Shown one piece after another: positions 6,965 to 7,672 of a stretch of 7,672 nucleotides of DNA (position 1 is the first letter of the stretch; the number at the start of each line of letters is the position of its first letter). The stretch comes from an uncultured Lachnospiraceae bacterium (GTDB lineage: Bacteria; Bacillota; Clostridia; Lachnospirales; Lachnospiraceae). The notes under the pieces are model-generated. The model saw only the letters and a program-made list of their open reading frames with translations. It was not told the DNA's origin and did no database searches. The position numbers were made by a program, and so were the translations under genes. Location of the stretch: contig CAMWKA010000073.1 in NCBI GenBank assembly GCA_947174725.1, positions 1 to 7,672 of the forward strand, read 5' to 3'.

Positions 6965-7039
6965 TTTACAGTTTTCAGTTAGTTTTTTTGATTCCCAAAT
7001 CATAAATTTGAATACCGCAAACCTACTCTTGCTGTAAAT
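6964..7039. repeat. Nested inverted repeats downstream of azlD
   Basis: ATTTACAG (6964-6971) pairs perfectly with CTGTAAAT (7032-7039). Between them CAAAT CATAA ATTTG (6996-7010) forms a small hairpin, and a run of seven T occupies 6983-6989. The left arm touches the end of the 65-base palindrome. This stretch directly follows the azlD stop codon, so it may be a structured 3' untranslated region. The surrounding AT-richness makes chance pairing possible. Confidence 0.35.
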
Positions 7040-7042
7040 AAA

Positions 7043-7351
7043 TTACCATATCACTAATTCCAGTATAAATACCACCACACAGGCAGCTACGGACACCTTA
7101 AACAATCCCTGCCCTTTATATGCCATGACCAATGCCGTAACAAACCCTGCAATTCCCGTCCATTGATTGCCGGTTGCGGATATGATCGCCGGAAAGGTCA
7201 TCACTGCCAGCGTCACATATGGTACATAATATAAAAATGACCTTACTGTTTTATTTTTGATCTCTTTTCTGATCAGGGTCAGCGGCAGCATACGGATCAG
7301 GTATGTTACCACAGCCATAACCAGCAGATATATCCAGATATTATGATTCAT
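7043..7351 (-). CDS. azlD: AzlD family branched-chain amino acid transport subunit
   Basis: 102 residues from ATG 7349-7351. AGGAG (7365-7369) lies 13 bases upstream, rather far, but an in-frame TAA just upstream excludes a longer start and the N-terminus matches the family. Seen: four hydrophobic segments, TYLIRMLPL (16-24), the basic stretch IRKEIKNK, and YVPYVTLAVMTFPAI (about 42-56), all typical of AzlD (about 100-110 residues, PF05437). AzlD is the small integral-membrane partner of AzlC; the pair exports branched-chain amino acids, and loss in Bacillus subtilis alters azaleucine resistance. It follows azlC on the same strand after 69 bases, a wider gap than usual for this pair. Confidence 0.9.
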   Translation of the reverse strand: MNHNIWIYLLVMAVVTYLIRMLPLTLIRKEIKNKTVRSFLYYVPYVTLAVMTFPAIISATGNQWTGIAGFVTALVMAYKGQGLFKVSVAACVVVFILELVIW

Positions 7352-7420
7352 TTTCGTTTAGCATCTCCTGCTTCTTTGCTTTATTTCATGTACTTTATTT
7401 TTTACCTTATTTTCTTTACC

Positions 7421-7672
7421 CTAATTTTCCGCCGTCTGTAATTCTCCGTCTTCCGGCAGATCTTTCGGAAATAAAATTGCGGCCGCCAATGAGATCACTA
7501 CCGTCAGAACGATGATCCTTGTTCCGGCAGAGATCTCCCGCACATATGGCATCACCGTAAACGCCAGACTTCCTAACATGGCGACAGCCACCGCCAGCGC
7601 CACATGCTTATCCTCTTTCGCCGGTGGGATAAAGATCGCCACAAACATTCCATATAGAGCTATACTCAGTGC
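7421..7672 (-). CDS. azlC: AzlC family branched-chain amino acid permease, C-terminal part only
   Basis: The reading frame is open to the right window edge and ends with TAG at 7421-7423, giving 83 residues of a protein that is normally about 230-250. The start codon is outside the window. The sequence opens ALSIALYGMFVAIFIPPAKED, the conserved segment before the last membrane helices of AzlC. Two hydrophobic segments follow (AVAVAMLGSLAFTVMP and RIIVLTVVISLAAAILFP), then a short acidic tail. It is the larger subunit of the AzlCD exporter and lies just upstream of azlD on the same strand. The identification is supported by the azlD partner. Confidence 0.88.
   Translation of the reverse strand, partial: ALSIALYGMFVAIFIPPAKEDKHVALAVAVAMLGSLAFTVMPYVREISAGTRIIVLTVVISLAAAILFPKDLPEDGELQTAEN

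Noticed and set aside
6983..6989. T7 run as a terminator after the 65-base palindrome on the + strand
   Set aside because: It lies 18 bases beyond the hairpin, too far for a standard intrinsic terminator.

Overview
The window looks like chromosomal DNA of a spore-forming Bacillota, most likely a Lachnospiraceae-type gut clostridium. The reasons are a clear SpoVAD gene, an MBOAT/DHHW-type acyltransferase pair, a GtrII-like membrane glycosyltransferase, an AzlCD pair, AGGAG-type ribosome binding sites, and mid-GC core genes around an AT-rich patch. The family assignments come from reading the translations; no database search was run.

Layout, left to right. (1) 3-452 (+) is the C-terminal third of an MBOAT O-acyltransferase cut by the window edge. 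17 bases later, 470-1720 (+) encodes a membrane-anchored DHHW/AlgX-AlgJ-like protein. Together they form a probable two-gene unit for O-acylating an extracellular or cell-wall polymer. (2) 1712-2899 (-) is spoVAD, convergent with the DHHW gene and overlapping it by 9 bases at the stop codons. It carries an in-frame hydrophilic insertion of about 50 residues and has no spoVAC or spoVAE beside it. (3) 2900-3153 is an AT-rich intergenic region with a good sigma-A-like promoter reading right. It drives a two-gene AbiE-type (type IV) toxin-antitoxin module: an AbiEi/DUF6088-like winged-helix antitoxin (3154-3774) and an AbiEii nucleotidyltransferase toxin (3761-4672), overlapping by 14 bases. (4) 4767-5195 (-) is a Nudix hydrolase. 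(5) 5234-6796 (-) is a polytopic GtrII-like glycosyltransferase. (6) 6797-7042 is non-coding and unusually rich in inverted repeats, including a 65-base imperfect palindrome that can also fold into a smaller hairpin. (7) 7043-7351 (-) is azlD and 7421-7672 (-) is the C-terminal end of azlC, a branched-chain amino acid export pair.

The genes do not form one pathway. Two surface-modification functions (MBOAT/DHHW and GtrII-like) and housekeeping or sporulation genes flank an AT-rich defence/toxin-antitoxin insert. I see no RNA genes, CRISPR array, transposase, or clearly novel multi-gene system. The points most worth a second look are the palindromic element at 6900-6964, the SpoVAD insertion and its orphan context, and the AbiE module with its possible operator.
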